Made by a program: the position numbers and the translations under genes | From: Acidimicrobiaceae bacterium | GTDB taxonomy: Bacteria; Actinomycetota; Acidimicrobiia; Acidimicrobiales; Ilumatobacteraceae | DNA length: 34,050 nt | Direction: 5' to 3' | Assembly: GCA_016722025.1 (NCBI GenBank) | Contig: JADKGZ010000024.1 | Coordinates: forward strand, 1 to 34,050 | Part shown: positions 1-7,919 of the stretch, one piece after another | Layout of the letters: each line of letters begins with the position of its first letter | How positions within the stretch are numbered: the first letter of the stretch is position 1 | The notes under the pieces: model-generated | Databases searched by the model: none | The model's input: only the letters and a program-made list of their open reading frames with translations | What the model was told of the DNA's origin: nothing

Positions 1-447
1 CATCGTCATCGCTGCCGTTTCCGTCGCCGTTGCCGTCGTCGTTGCCGTCGCTCGCTTCCGCGTCGGTGGCGGTGATGTCGGTGGTGCCGTCGTCCAGTTG
101 CGGGAACGGGCCGTCGATCACCTCACCGGTGTTGGGGTCGAAGCTGGAGTCCAGCTCGCCATCGCCATCGCTGTCGGAGGCGCCTTCGTCGAAGACCATG
201 TCGCCATCGGTGTCGGTGACGATGGTGTCGACGAACCCATCGCCGTCGGCGTCGAAGATCACGGTCTCGGCACCGGTGGTGGGGTCGATCATGTCGTAGG
301 CATCGGCAACGCCATCACCTTCGAAGTCGACGATGGTGGTCTCTGCGTAACCGTCCTGATCGGTGTCGACCGAAATGCTGACGGACATGTCGAACATGGT
401 GTCCGAGGTGCCGTCCTCGTAGGTGTCGAGATGGTGCAATCGCTCAT
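1..447 (-). CDS. Asp/Gly-rich calcium-loop repeat protein, partial (C-terminus beyond left edge)
   Basis: The reading frame from about 439 leftwards encodes an extremely acidic protein with at least five DxDxDG-like loops (DTDQDGYAE, DFEGDGVAD, DADGDGFVD, DTDGDMVFD, DSDGDGELD), ending at the edge in a run of Asp, Gly and Asn. Such loops bind calcium in EF-hand, dockerin and thrombospondin type-3 repeats; binding here is inferred. No signal peptide or membrane segment is visible. A good Shine-Dalgarno (AGGAG) serves the ATG at 447-445, but that ATG is one base out of frame with the acidic frame. Either translation begins at TTG 439-437, or one base is missing near 440; adding a T would give an N-terminus MSDLHHLDTYEDG. 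An ECF-type promoter lies at 482-507, just after GTPase 2. The specific function is unknown. Confidence 0.6.
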
Positions 448-481
448 TTCATTCTCCTGTCGGGTAGTCGTTGGCCCGTCA

Positions 482-507
482 GATGCACGTTGAACCTGCG
501 AAGTTCC
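482..507 (-). promoter_or_regulatory. ECF-sigma-type promoter, GGAAC-N17-CATC (copy 1)
   Basis: On the minus strand GGAAC (507-503) is followed by exactly 17 bases and CATC (485-482), 38 nt before the ATG at 447. An AT-rich element GAAACTTT (525-518) lies just upstream of the -35-like box. The same layout precedes three other genes in the window. GGAAC is a classic ECF -35 box. Assignment to an ECF sigma factor is inference. Confidence 0.6.
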
Positions 508-523
508 GCATGCGCCGAAAGTT

Positions 524-2552
524 TCAGCTCGTGATCGCCGGCGTGTCGGCGAGGCGCTGCAGCACGGCTCGCTGCAACGGCTCGATCTCGGCACGAACTC
601 GCTCGATCTCGGCCAGCCGCGCCCCGCCCGCTGCTTTCGCCTCTTGGCGCTTCCCGCTCTCCGAGCGCAGCAGCAGCTGCAGCTCACGATGCTCGCGCTC
701 GAGCTGCTTGCGTCGATCGGCCAGCTGTTGCTCGACGAACCGCTCCACTTCCTCGCGCAGGTCGAGGATGCGCAGTGAGAGCTCGGTGGTGAACTCGCGG
801 GCCACGCCCTCCTGCCCGAACAGCAGATCACCGAGGTAGCGCAGCAGCTCGCCTTTCACGCGCTGCTTCTCGCGGGCCCGCTTGCGCAGGTTGCCCAACG
901 GCAGCGCCAGTGCAGCGCCGATGCCGTACGCCACCAACCCCAGGCCGCCGGTGGCCAGGCCCAGCGCACCGGCGGCCGCATTGGCGATGTTGGCGAAGGT
1001 GAAGGTCTGCATCGCCATCGGCAGCCCATCGTCGAGCAAGGTGGAGCCGGCCGTGTTCGAGCCGCGGGACGAGGAGAGCTCGCGAAGGCCTTCGGGCATC
1101 TCGAACTCGCCCAGCACCGCATCCATGCCGTCGGTGCCGAACTCCTCCAGCAGCGCGCCGAGCGTCGAGCGGAAGTCGGTGTTGATGGCCTGCACCAGCT
1201 CGTTCCACGCCCCGTGCAACGACTGCTCCAGTTCACCGGGCAGCGACGCGGCCAACGCGGTGCCGTCGGGCGTGGCCTCGATCAGCTCGCGGTAGTGCTC
1301 CTTCACACGGTTCAGCTCGCGCGTCACCAGGCGCGAGCTGTTGGTCTGCAACCGAACGATGCTGTTGCCCAACGTCGTGCGCCAGCGGGCCTGCTTCGAG
1401 CCGAACTCCTCCAGCGCCAGCTGCCGTTGCGCCAGCTCGTCGGCCACCTGGCTGTCGCCGCTGGCTGCACGCACGCGCGCCTGCGCCTCGCGTTCCACGT
1501 CGGCCAGCAGCACCCGCAGCAGCGCCAGCAGGTTGGCCACGCGGATGAGCTCGCGGTTGTCGGCACTGTGCTGCAGCAGCCCGCGCAGCTCGTCGATCCC
1601 GCTGCGCGACATCAGGCGCTGCGCCTGCTCGTCGCGGCCTGCCTCGCGCCGCGTGCGCGCCTGCTCGGCCAGGAAGCTGCTGGAGAGCACCACCGGCGCA
1701 TCGAGCAGGTGAGTCAGTCGCACCGGCACATCGGAATCGACGCCGCCGCTCGCGGCGCGCTGCGCCATGGTGTCGGTGAACGTTTGCATCTTGTTGCGCA
1801 GCTCGGCGATCATCTCGCCGTTGACTGCTTCCGAGTTGCTGTCGGACTTGGTGACCACGAGCACCACCTGCTCGGTTCGCTCGCTTGCCTCGACCAGGAA
1901 CTCGAGCTCGGATCGCGCCACCGGCTCCTCGGCCGACACGGTGAAGAGCAACGCATCGGCCTGCCCCAAGGCCGCCAGCGCAAGATCGCGGTGCCCGCGG
2001 CCCATGCCCCCGACACCGGGCGTGTCGATGAGCACGATGCCGCGCTCCAGCACGGGATGATCGAGCATGATCTCCACCGCGGTCACGCCCTCACGACGCG
2101 ACGGGTCGCCGCGCATGGAGGCCACGTCGACCAGGTCGTCGATCTCGGCGCGCTCGTGCATCGGCTCGCCGTCGGGGCCGATGCGGGTGACGAGGATGCC
2201 GAACTCGGCGCCGTAGCGGATCACCAGGTGCACGCTGGTCGCGACGTCGGAATCCACCGGCAGCAGCTGCGACCGATCCAGGATGGCGTTGAGCAACGAG
2301 CTCTTGCCACGCTTGATGTCGCCACACGCAACCACCACCAGCTGTTGCAGGTTCCACTGCTCGGCCTCGGCGGCGATGCGTTCGCCGAGATCTGCACGAT
2401 CCCCACTCGCGCAGTGAGGCATGCACTCGGTTGCCCAGTCGCAACACCTGCACTGCGAGCGGATCGCGGGTGGCGCGGCGTGGCACCACGCCCGCGTCGT
2501 CGACTGGTTCGTCGACCCGCTCTGTCACCGGGTCGGTCGCCGGGTCGGTCAC
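524..2552 (-). CDS. Dynamin-like GTPase 2, interrupted by an apparent single-base insertion
   Basis: Large GTPase of the bacterial dynamin-like family, expected to bind and remodel membranes using GTP. Counting from the internal ATG at 2422, the P-loop GDIKRGKS is at 34-41, G3 DTPG at 133-136 and G4 TKSD at 191-194. Farther on are a long alanine/glycine-rich hydrophobic stretch (FTFANIANAAAGALGLATGG...) suited to membrane insertion and a C-terminal coiled coil rich in Arg/Glu. The likely true start is GTG 2552, overlapping the stop of GTPase 1 by 4 bp (GTGA). Its frame (VTDPATDPVTERVDEPVDD...RLGNRVHASLREW) joins the main frame only if one C is removed from CCCC at 2401-2404, giving REWDRADLGERIAAEAEQW and about 675 residues. 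Tandem dynamins usually act as hetero-oligomers, so GTPase 1 is the likely partner. Confidence 0.85.
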
Positions 2553-4051
2553 CGGGCCACCTCGTCGAACTCTGACCACATCATCTCGTAGCCCTCCTTC
2601 ATCACCCGCGCCAGCCTGCTCTCCACCGGGCTCCGACGAGGGTCGTTCTCCCACGCTGCCCAGCGCTTCGCCACGGCGGCGGCGGCCTCGCTGCTGCGGC
2701 CGGCAACCACACCCACGACGCTGCGCGGATCGGGCGCGGCGGTGAGCGCGAGCACATCGGCGAGCAACGACTCGGGTAGCGCGAGGGTGCCGGCAGCGAC
2801 CGCCTGCGCCACCTCCAGCAACCGCAGACCGTGCAACGCCGGATCGAGCTCGATCTTCTCCAGCGGCGAACGCAGCGCGCGGAGTGCGCGCAGGTTGGCA
2901 GGGTCGTTGCGCAGGTACGACGCGCGCCGGAGGTCGTTCATCGCGGCATGCGCCTTGAACACCTCCGACTGCCCGGCGAAGCGCTGGACGACCACATCGC
3001 GCAGGGAGGCGAAGCCACTCGCCTCGTCGAACACCTTCAGGAAGTCGGAGGCCGTGCGAGCGCCGCCGTCGGCCGCCCGCACCGCCACCTTCAGGCCGTA
3101 GAGGTCGAGCATCGAGAGCAGGCGCGCCCGCTGCGAGCGTTCCAGGTCGAGACCATCGAAGCCCAGGAAGTCGTCGGACGTGAGCAGCATGTCGTCCCTG
3201 TCGAGTGGGTCGTCGACAGCGGCCACGGCGGCGAGCGCCAGCGCGTCGGCCTCGGTGAACACGGCGGCCTGAGCCGTCTCGGCGAGCAGCCCGATGACAG
3301 GGATCACGCCGCTGACCACGCCGCGCAGCTCGGCGGCAACCCTGCCTGCAATGGGCGCGGCGGCCAGCATCGGGTCGCCTCCCTTGGCCAGCCGATCGAC
3401 CTTGCTGAGCACGGCAACGGCCGACGCGGACGACAGCGTCGACCCACCGAACAGCTTGGAGAAGCCGCGCAGGGCATCCGCATCGGATTGGCGCAGCAAC
3501 GGCAGGAGGAACACCAACGCGTCGGCCCGGCTGACCGCACCCGCGGTCAGCTCACCCTCACGGCCACTGATGCCCAGGAAGTTGGAGGTGGTCTCCTCGT
3601 TCACCTCCGTCACGGTGTTCAGCCCGGGCGTATCGACAACGGCCACATGGTTGAGCAGCGCGTTGGAGAGGTACACCACGACCGACGAGATCTCGTCGGT
3701 CGGGCGCCCGAGGTGCTCGGGCATCCGCCCGCGGGCCAGGCCCAGCACGTCGACCACGCCATTGGTTCCCACGACCTCGACGCGCTCGGGGTTGCCGTAA
3801 CGGAACTCGGTGACCACTCTGGTGCACTCGCCGGCGTCGACCGCTGCGATGCGTTGGCCGAGCAGTGCGTTGACCAGCGTCGACTTCCCGGAGCTGACGC
3901 CACCGGCAACGGTGATGGTGAGCGGCACGCTCAGCTTGGCCCGCACCTGTTCGACCATCGTGCGGCCGGGGCCGGGTACCAGATGCGCCAGCGCGTCGTC
4001 GCACAGCTGGCGAACGCGGGCCGACATCGGCGGCGGGGGTGCAGGCGGCAT
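2549..4051 (-). CDS. Dynamin-like GTPase 1
   Basis: About 500 residues. G1 motif GGVSSGKST is near residues 50-58, G3 DTPG at 140-143 and G4 SKVD at 216-219, all in the canonical order for dynamin/YdjA-type large GTPases; the remaining ~280 residues are mainly helical with no clear transmembrane segment. The ATG at 4051 was chosen because GGAGGG lies 10 nt upstream, at the end of the preceding gene; ATG 4027 (MSARVRQL) is an alternative. The start lies 7 nt past the stop of the GrpE-like gene, and the stop overlaps the start of GTPase 2, so the three genes form one operon. Paired dynamin-like proteins in actinobacteria include IniA/IniC and DynA/DynB, which act on stressed or dividing membranes. 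Family assignment is firm; the precise role is inferred. Confidence 0.85.
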   Translation of the reverse strand: MPPAPPPPMSARVRQLCDDALAHLVPGPGRTMVEQVRAKLSVPLTITVAGGVSSGKSTLVNALLGQRIAAVDAGECTRVVTEFRYGNPERVEVVGTNGVVDVLGLARGRMPEHLGRPTDEISSVVVYLSNALLNHVAVVDTPGLNTVTEVNEETTSNFLGISGREGELTAGAVSRADALVFLLPLLRQSDADALRGFSKLFGGSTLSSASAVAVLSKVDRLAKGGDPMLAAAPIAGRVAAELRGVVSGVIPVIGLLAETAQAAVFTEADALALAAVAAVDDPLDRDDMLLTSDDFLGFDGLDLERSQRARLLSMLDLYGLKVAVRAADGGARTASDFLKVFDEASGFASLRDVVVQRFAGQSEVFKAHAAMNDLRRASYLRNDPANLRALRALRSPLEKIELDPALHGLRLLEVAQAVAAGTLALPESLLADVLALTAAPDPRSVVGVVAGRSSEAAAAVAKRWAAWENDPRRSPVESRLARVMKEGYEMMWSEFDEVAR

Positions 4052-4058
4052 GCGCGGC

Positions 4059-4859
4059 TCAACCCTCCGCGGTGTAGACGACGACTTCCGGCACGCGCAC
4101 GACGGTGGCCCCGTCGCGGTAGCCCGCTCGATCGGTGCTCGCGACGCGACCGACCCAGCTGGCATCCGGCGCCGGCGCGCTGCTCACGCCGCGCATGCGC
4201 GTCGCGTCGAACACGTCGCCCGTAGCCGGCTCGAGCGAGTGCACTCCCGCTCGGCTCAGCGCAGCCAGCATCTCGGCCCGCAACGCCTGGCTGGGCACCC
4301 GATCCGCCAGATCGATGAGCGCGGTCACCAAACCAGCGGTGCGGTCGGGCGCAGCTGCCGGCGGCGACATGGCCGGCGGGAGCGGCAGCACTGCCGTACC
4401 GGCCGGCATCACACCTGCCGGCTGCACGGGCAGTGGCAGCACGGCGGGCGGTGTGCTGGTGCGTCGGCGCAGTGCGGTGGCCAGCACGGCACCCAGCACC
4501 AGGCCACCGAGCCCCACCACCACCAGCAGCCCCGCGGAGGTGCCGTCGTCGTCTCCACTCGAGCTGATGCCGGGCAGGTTGGCACCGGGGGCGATGGTGG
4601 TGGGGGCATTGGATTCGCTGAGGCAGGCAGCCAGCGCGACCGAGCGCGACTCGCCGGCGGCCATGCGATCCTTGACGCACTTGTCCACCGGCTGCGCGTT
4701 GGTGGGCAACATCCCCAACGCGAGCACGGCGGCGAACGAGGCGCGCACCACCAGTTGCCCGCCGCCGCGATGGCCACCGGCCTCCGGGATCACCATCGTC
4801 GTCATCGATGTCGTATTCGATGCCGTTGTCGTTGCCGTTGTCGTCTTCGTTGTCGCCAT
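4059..4859 (-). CDS. Membrane-anchored protein with a GrpE-like C-terminal domain
   Basis: 266 residues from ATG 4859 (AAGGAG 11 nt upstream). After a Thr-rich leader there is a signal-peptide-like core (residues 38-50, RASFAAVLALGML), a short presumed outer segment with two cysteines (C61, C79), a transmembrane helix at 109-130 followed by RRR, a Pro-rich linker, and a C-terminal domain (175-266). The last part (GVHSLEPATGDVFDATRM, then GRVASTDRAGYRDG and a VRVPEVVVY strand) matches the beta-domain pattern of GrpE, the nucleotide exchange factor of Hsp70. The domain would face the cytoplasm. As the first gene of the dynamin operon it could tether an Hsp70 to the membrane, but no Hsp70 gene is in the window. 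Topology is fairly clear; the GrpE link is by eye. ATG 4883 is an in-frame alternative start. Confidence 0.65.
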   Translation of the reverse strand: MATTKTTTATTTASNTTSMTTMVIPEAGGHRGGGQLVVRASFAAVLALGMLPTNAQPVDKCVKDRMAAGESRSVALAACLSESNAPTTIAPGANLPGISSSGDDDGTSAGLLVVVGLGGLVLGAVLATALRRRTSTPPAVLPLPVQPAGVMPAGTAVLPLPPAMSPPAAAPDRTAGLVTALIDLADRVPSQALRAEMLAALSRAGVHSLEPATGDVFDATRMRGVSSAPAPDASWVGRVASTDRAGYRDGATVVRVPEVVVYTAEG

Positions 4860-4988
4860 CGCCGTCGCCCCTCCTTCGGTCACGCGCTGATCGAGCGAAC
4901 GTTACAGACCCGCCGACACCCGGTTGAGCGGCCCACCTGCGCGCCGGCACCCAGCCGCGTCGCGGTTTCTCGAAATCTCCGAACCGAC

Positions 4989-5014
4989 GGAACTTCGTGC
5001 GGTCCGTCGGCATC
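4989..5014 (+). promoter_or_regulatory. ECF-sigma-type promoter, GGAAC-N17-CATC (copy 2)
   Basis: GGAAC at 4989-4993, 17 bases, CATC at 5011-5014; the ATG of the next gene is at 5066. The AT-rich element GAAATCT (4972-4978) sits about 16 nt upstream of the box, as in the other copies. It lies in the divergent region between the GrpE-like gene and the four-cysteine protein gene. No matching motif was found for the leftward gene. Confidence 0.6.
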
Positions 5015-5065
5015 AGTCGACACGACCGGCAGCACCGCCGGCACGACCCGAAGGACGATTCCGCC

Positions 5066-5701
5066 ATGTCACGCATCGCCACTGAAGAGCTGCCCAGCCC
5101 GATCGTCGCCCACTGGGCCACCTCGCCGCTGCCGCCGGTCGCACGCCCGCCACGCGCAGGCCGCACCGGCCTGGCGATCGTCGGCGGCCTCACGCTTGCC
5201 GTCGTCGGCGTGCTCGCCGTGCTCGGCCTGCGCAGCGACGACACGGCGGCAACCTCCACCACCGAGCCGGCGACGGAGGCGACAGTGGCGGGCCAGGGCG
5301 CCGCCGGGAACTCGGCACTCACCACTGCCGAGCTCGACGCGGCATACACCGCAGTGTTCGGAGTGCGCGGCAGCGCCACCACCTTGGAGTGCGTGAACAG
5401 CGAGATCGGCCTCGAGGGCGGCCAGGCCGCACGCCTCGCTCGCGGCGAGGTGCTGACCTTCGACGAGGCCAATGCCGCCTTCACCCCCTTCGTCAGCTGC
5501 GCACCCGACGCGGACTTCAACTTCGGCATGGTGCCCGTCACGATGCAGCTGTTCGGCCAGCAGGCCGACTCGAGCTGCATCGAAGCCAACCTCGCGGCCT
5601 TCGCCGTGCCCGATCGTGCCGAGGCGCTGGCGCTCGCCCTCACCGATCCGCAACTGTTCGGCGATCGGCTGTTCAGCTACTTCCAGCCCTGCGCCTTCTG
5701 A
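5066..5701 (+). CDS. Single-pass membrane protein with extracytoplasmic four-cysteine domain
   Basis: 211 residues. A short Pro-rich cytoplasmic N-terminus is followed by one transmembrane helix (about 35-55, TGLAIVGGLTLAVVGVLAVLGL), a Thr/Ala linker and a ~130-residue outer domain. That domain has four cysteines (in LEC, VSC, SSC and the C-terminal QPCAF), suggesting two disulfides. ATG 5066 has an AAGGA about 11 nt upstream; the in-frame ATG at 4997 is rejected because it would place the promoter box inside the gene. I recognise no named family. Its ECF-type promoter links it to the repeat-protein genes and the acidic protein. It may be an envelope sensor or structural component, but this is speculation. 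Confidence 0.75.
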   Translation: MSRIATEELPSPIVAHWATSPLPPVARPPRAGRTGLAIVGGLTLAVVGVLAVLGLRSDDTAATSTTEPATEATVAGQGAAGNSALTTAELDAAYTAVFGVRGSATTLECVNSEIGLEGGQAARLARGEVLTFDEANAAFTPFVSCAPDADFNFGMVPVTMQLFGQQADSSCIEANLAAFAVPDRAEALALALTDPQLFGDRLFSYFQPCAF

Positions 5702-5726
5702 TCCACCGCCCCCACGGTTTCGTACC

Positions 5727-5753
5727 CCTGCGCAGTCTGCGATTCTGTGCAGG
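5727..5753 (+). terminator. Hairpin between the four-cysteine and DUF2510 genes
   Basis: Arms CCTGCGCAG (5727-5735) and CTGTGCAGG (5745-5753) pair over 9 positions with one G-T, around a 9-nt loop. It starts 25 nt after the stop of the upstream gene. No T tract follows, so it could be an attenuating terminator or an mRNA-stabilising hairpin. Confidence 0.4.
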
Positions 5754-5819
5754 CGAACGCACCCACACGACGCCGACGCCCACGTACCCAGCCGACACCG
5801 ATCCAGTGAAGGAACGACC

Positions 5820-6614
5820 ATGAACGCAGTCTCCCCACCGCCGGCAGGGTGGTACCCGGATCCGAGCGGCCGCGCCCCCTTCCGCTACTGGGACGGCGCC
5901 CGCTGGACCGAACACACCGACCAGGGCACCGCGCCGAGCCCACCCGTGGCCCCGTTCGTCCCCGCACCGCCGCAACCGGCCGCGCCACTCGCGTACGCCC
6001 CGTCGAGCAACCCCGGCGTGCCGGCATCGCCTGCGGCCGCGCACTGGAATGCGCAGTCGTTCCTGGCCGACCTGAAGAAGTTCGACGGCTTCGCGCTCGT
6101 CGTGGTCGCCGCCGTCGTCTTCTTCGCAGCCAGCTTCCTCAGCTGGACGAGCGCGTCGGTCGCAGGCATCGATGCGACGGGCGCCCAGGTCTCCCAGTCC
6201 GAGTCGTCGAACGCCTGGGAGAGCAACGGCGCGTGGCTGATCCGCGGGTGGGCGATCAGCGACCTGGTCAGCGCCCCGCCGGGAACCACACCCGACAGCG
6301 GCAGCGACATGGTGATCCTGCTGCCCATCGCGCTGGTCGCGGCCGGTGTCGCCGCAGCATCTCGGTTGGGCAAGCGCATCACGAACGTGAACGAGATCGT
6401 GCTGGGGGCCTCCGGCGTGCTGGCCCTGCTGATGGTGGCCCAGGCAGTGCACCTCAGCGGCGCCATCGACGAGCTCGGTGACATCTTGCAGCAGCGCGGC
6501 GCGACCTTCTCGGGCAACCTCGACATGGGTCTCTACTTGGCCATCGTGGCGTCATTGGTGATGACCGGCGGCGCGCTCAAGACGCTGCTCGCTGCCCGAA
6601 GGGCAGTGGCCTGA
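5820..6614 (+). CDS. DUF2510 domain protein with four transmembrane helices
   Basis: 264 residues. The N-terminus (PPAGWYPDPSG...RYWDGARWTEHT, residues 6-33) is a textbook DUF2510 domain, a short Trp-rich cytoplasmic module found at the ends of many actinobacterial membrane proteins. After a Pro-rich linker there are four predicted helices, starting at FALVVVAAVVFFAASFLSW, MVILLPIALVAAGVAAAS, IVLGASGVLALLMVAQAV and GLYLAIVASLVMTGGAL. GAAGGAACG upstream of ATG 5820 acts as ribosome binding site. It lies 118 nt after the four-cysteine protein gene in the same direction and may be co-transcribed. The biochemical function of DUF2510 proteins is unknown. Confidence 0.8.
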   Translation: MNAVSPPPAGWYPDPSGRAPFRYWDGARWTEHTDQGTAPSPPVAPFVPAPPQPAAPLAYAPSSNPGVPASPAAAHWNAQSFLADLKKFDGFALVVVAAVVFFAASFLSWTSASVAGIDATGAQVSQSESSNAWESNGAWLIRGWAISDLVSAPPGTTPDSGSDMVILLPIALVAAGVAAASRLGKRITNVNEIVLGASGVLALLMVAQAVHLSGAIDELGDILQQRGATFSGNLDMGLYLAIVASLVMTGGALKTLLAARRAVA

Positions 6615-6639
6615 AGCCACTCGATTTCTCGTGGCGCGC

Positions 6640-6665
6640 GGAACTCGGGCGGCGCACGGTGCATC
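6640..6665 (+). promoter_or_regulatory. ECF-sigma-type promoter, GGAAC-N17-CATC (copy 3)
   Basis: GGAAC 6640-6644, 17 bases, CATC 6662-6665, then 49 nt to ATG 6715. The upstream element GATTTCT is at 6623-6629. The surrounding leader is clearly similar to that before the gene at 9686: GCGGAACTCG, CGGTGCATC and CAAGGAGCA occur in both at nearly the same distances from the start codon. Confidence 0.65.
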
Positions 6666-6714
6666 ACTCCTGGCAACCCACCCGCACGAGCGGGCCGACA
6701 CAAGGAGCACACCG

Positions 6715-7233
6715 ATGAGCGACACCAGCTACGACACCAGCTACGACACCAGCTACGACACGAGCTACGACACCAGCTACGACACGAGCTACGCAGCGAC
6801 CTACGAGTACAGCTACGACTCGACCGACTGGAGCACGGTTGCCGAGGTCAGCGAGGGATACACCGACGTCTACCAGTGGGGCACCGAGGCCGCCAACACC
6901 TACTACACCGCGAGCACCGAGGCCTGGCTGGAAGGCGACGGCATGGCCGCCTACGAGCTGAACCAGAGCTACCTGGCCGCCACTGCCGGCGCCGACGTCG
7001 CGTGGGACACGGCCAACAGCGTCTGGACCGACATGGCCGAGACCACCTCCGTGTACAGCTACGACGTGCCCGCCGACACCAACTGGTCCGCATTGCCTGT
7101 CGACACCAGCTGGTCGGCAGCGCCTGTCGACACCAGCTGGTCCGCAGCACCCGCCGACACCAGCTGGTCGGCAGCACCCGCCGACACCAGCTGGTCGGCA
7201 GCACCCGCCGACACCAGCGCCGAGGGGTACTGA
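6715..7233 (+). CDS. Tyr/Trp-rich tandem-repeat protein (DTSY and DTSWSAAPA repeats)
   Basis: 172 residues, very acidic and rich in Tyr, Trp, Ser and Thr, with almost no basic residues. It opens with six perfect copies of DTSY (residues 3-26), has a non-repetitive middle (WSTVAEVSEGYTDVYQWG...) and closes with five copies of a 9-residue unit, DTSWSAAPA, plus a partial one. AAGGAG lies 9 nt before the ATG. No signal peptide or membrane segment is visible, so it is cytoplasmic or leaves by a non-Sec route. The gene at 9686 shares composition and promoter layout and is probably a divergent paralogue. I recognise no family; a self-assembling or scaffold role is possible from composition only. Confidence 0.8.
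   Translation: MSDTSYDTSYDTSYDTSYDTSYDTSYAATYEYSYDSTDWSTVAEVSEGYTDVYQWGTEAANTYYTASTEAWLEGDGMAAYELNQSYLAATAGADVAWDTANSVWTDMAETTSVYSYDVPADTNWSALPVDTSWSAAPVDTSWSAAPADTSWSAAPADTSWSAAPADTSAEGY
6721..6792 (+). repeat. Six 12-bp tandem repeats (DTSY codons)
   Basis: Six in-frame copies of GACACCAGCTAC, with only an occasional ACC/ACG third-base change. Near-identity at DNA level suggests recent expansion by slippage, and copy number may vary between strains. Confidence 0.9.
7072..7218 (+). repeat. Five and a half 27-bp tandem repeats (9-residue units)
   Basis: Units at 7072-7098, 7099-7125, 7126-7152, 7153-7179 and 7180-7206, with a 12-bp partial copy at 7207-7218. The last two full units are identical, while the first carries Asn, Leu and synonymous changes, so the array seems to have grown towards its 3' end. 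Confidence 0.9.
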
Positions 7234-7282
7234 ACACGACGACTTCGCCGCCGCCACAGAGCCGGCCGGCGGCGCTCGAACA

Positions 7283-7312
7283 CGATGACCGGTGCTTCGG
7301 CGCCGGTCATCG
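7283..7312 (+). terminator. Strong hairpin after the tandem-repeat gene
   Basis: Arms CGATGACCGG (7283-7292) and CCGGTCATCG (7303-7312) are perfectly complementary, and the inner GC-TTCG-GC forms a stable tetraloop. It lies 50 nt after the stop at 7233. There is no T tract, which is usual for high-GC actinobacteria. The remaining bases to 7462 hold nothing I can identify. Confidence 0.7.
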
Positions 7313-7462
7313 TCGCGTCGCGCACAGGTATACGCGGGTCTCATCGTGGCTGGTACGCGTCAGGCCGGTGCTGATCCGAACGACGGTGACGGTGGTCGCT
7401 TCGTCGTCGATCTCGCGGACGGCGTGGCATGCACCGCGTCTCGCCGACCACAGTCCTGCGAA

Positions 7463-7858
7463 CTAGCGGAGACTGAGATCGCGAGTTGAGTCGTGGTTCA
7501 GCATCTCCGTCGCGTGTGCCATCTGACCCGCTGAAACCCGAAAAAACGTTGCTCCGGCGATCTCCACGGGATGGCCCGTCGCCGGGTAGCCGGGCAGGTC
7601 ACCCGTGTGCGTTCCGGTGATCCTGAAGCAGAACGCGCCAGACTCACCCTCCACAACGAGGTTCTCGACTGTTCGGGTGTACCCGCTGATCGCCGCGACG
7701 ATGAACCGGATCACCCCGAGGTTCGCGTCACGCCCAACCACTGGACCTATCCCGGGGTGCACGATGGTGACCTGATCGGAGAACAGCGATCCGAGCCGAT
7801 CCCAGTCGTAGGCGTTCTCTGCGGCCGAGATGGCGGCGACCAACTCTCTCGTGTCCAC
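7463..7858 (-). CDS. SnoaL/NTF2-like domain protein
   Basis: 131 residues from GTG 7858. The pattern fits the cone-shaped SnoaL/NTF2 fold: an N-terminal helix (ELVAAISAAENAYDWDRLGSL), then FSDQVTIVHPG, a central I-RFIVAAISGY helix, and strands such as AFCFRITGTHTG and AGATFFRVSAGQM. Members include polyketide cyclases, ketosteroid isomerases and many uncharacterised small-ligand proteins, so no reaction can be named. The Shine-Dalgarno sequence is weak. It stands alone on the minus strand, 62 nt after the lipoprotein gene stop. Confidence 0.7.
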   Translation of the reverse strand: MDTRELVAAISAAENAYDWDRLGSLFSDQVTIVHPGIGPVVGRDANLGVIRFIVAAISGYTRTVENLVVEGESGAFCFRITGTHTGDLPGYPATGHPVEIAGATFFRVSAGQMAHATEMLNHDSTRDLSLR

Positions 7859-7919
7859 CCGCCCACAGTGCCCGAAGTGGAGCCGGATGTCCAGCGCACC
7901 CAGCGGCAGTTCGGCATGC

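Noticed and set aside
1214..2575. 453-residue open frame on the plus strand opposite GTPase 2
   Set aside because: It is rich in His, Arg and Gln with no motifs, typical of the antisense shadow of a GC-rich gene.
4780..4870. Very acidic frame (DNEDDNGNDNG, DIDDDDGDPGG) over the start of the GrpE-like gene
   Set aside because: It is the neighbouring frame of the Thr-rich leader; beyond it that frame turns into Arg-rich shadow sequence, while the chosen frame gives a signal peptide, a helix and a domain.
2831..5396. Long plus-strand open frames opposite GTPase 1 and the GrpE-like gene
   Set aside because: Low-complexity composition, no start signals or domains; they mirror the real genes on the other strand.
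6721..7218. Tandem repeats considered as a CRISPR-like array
   Set aside because: The repeats are contiguous, in-frame and codon-sized, with no spacers; they are coding repeats.
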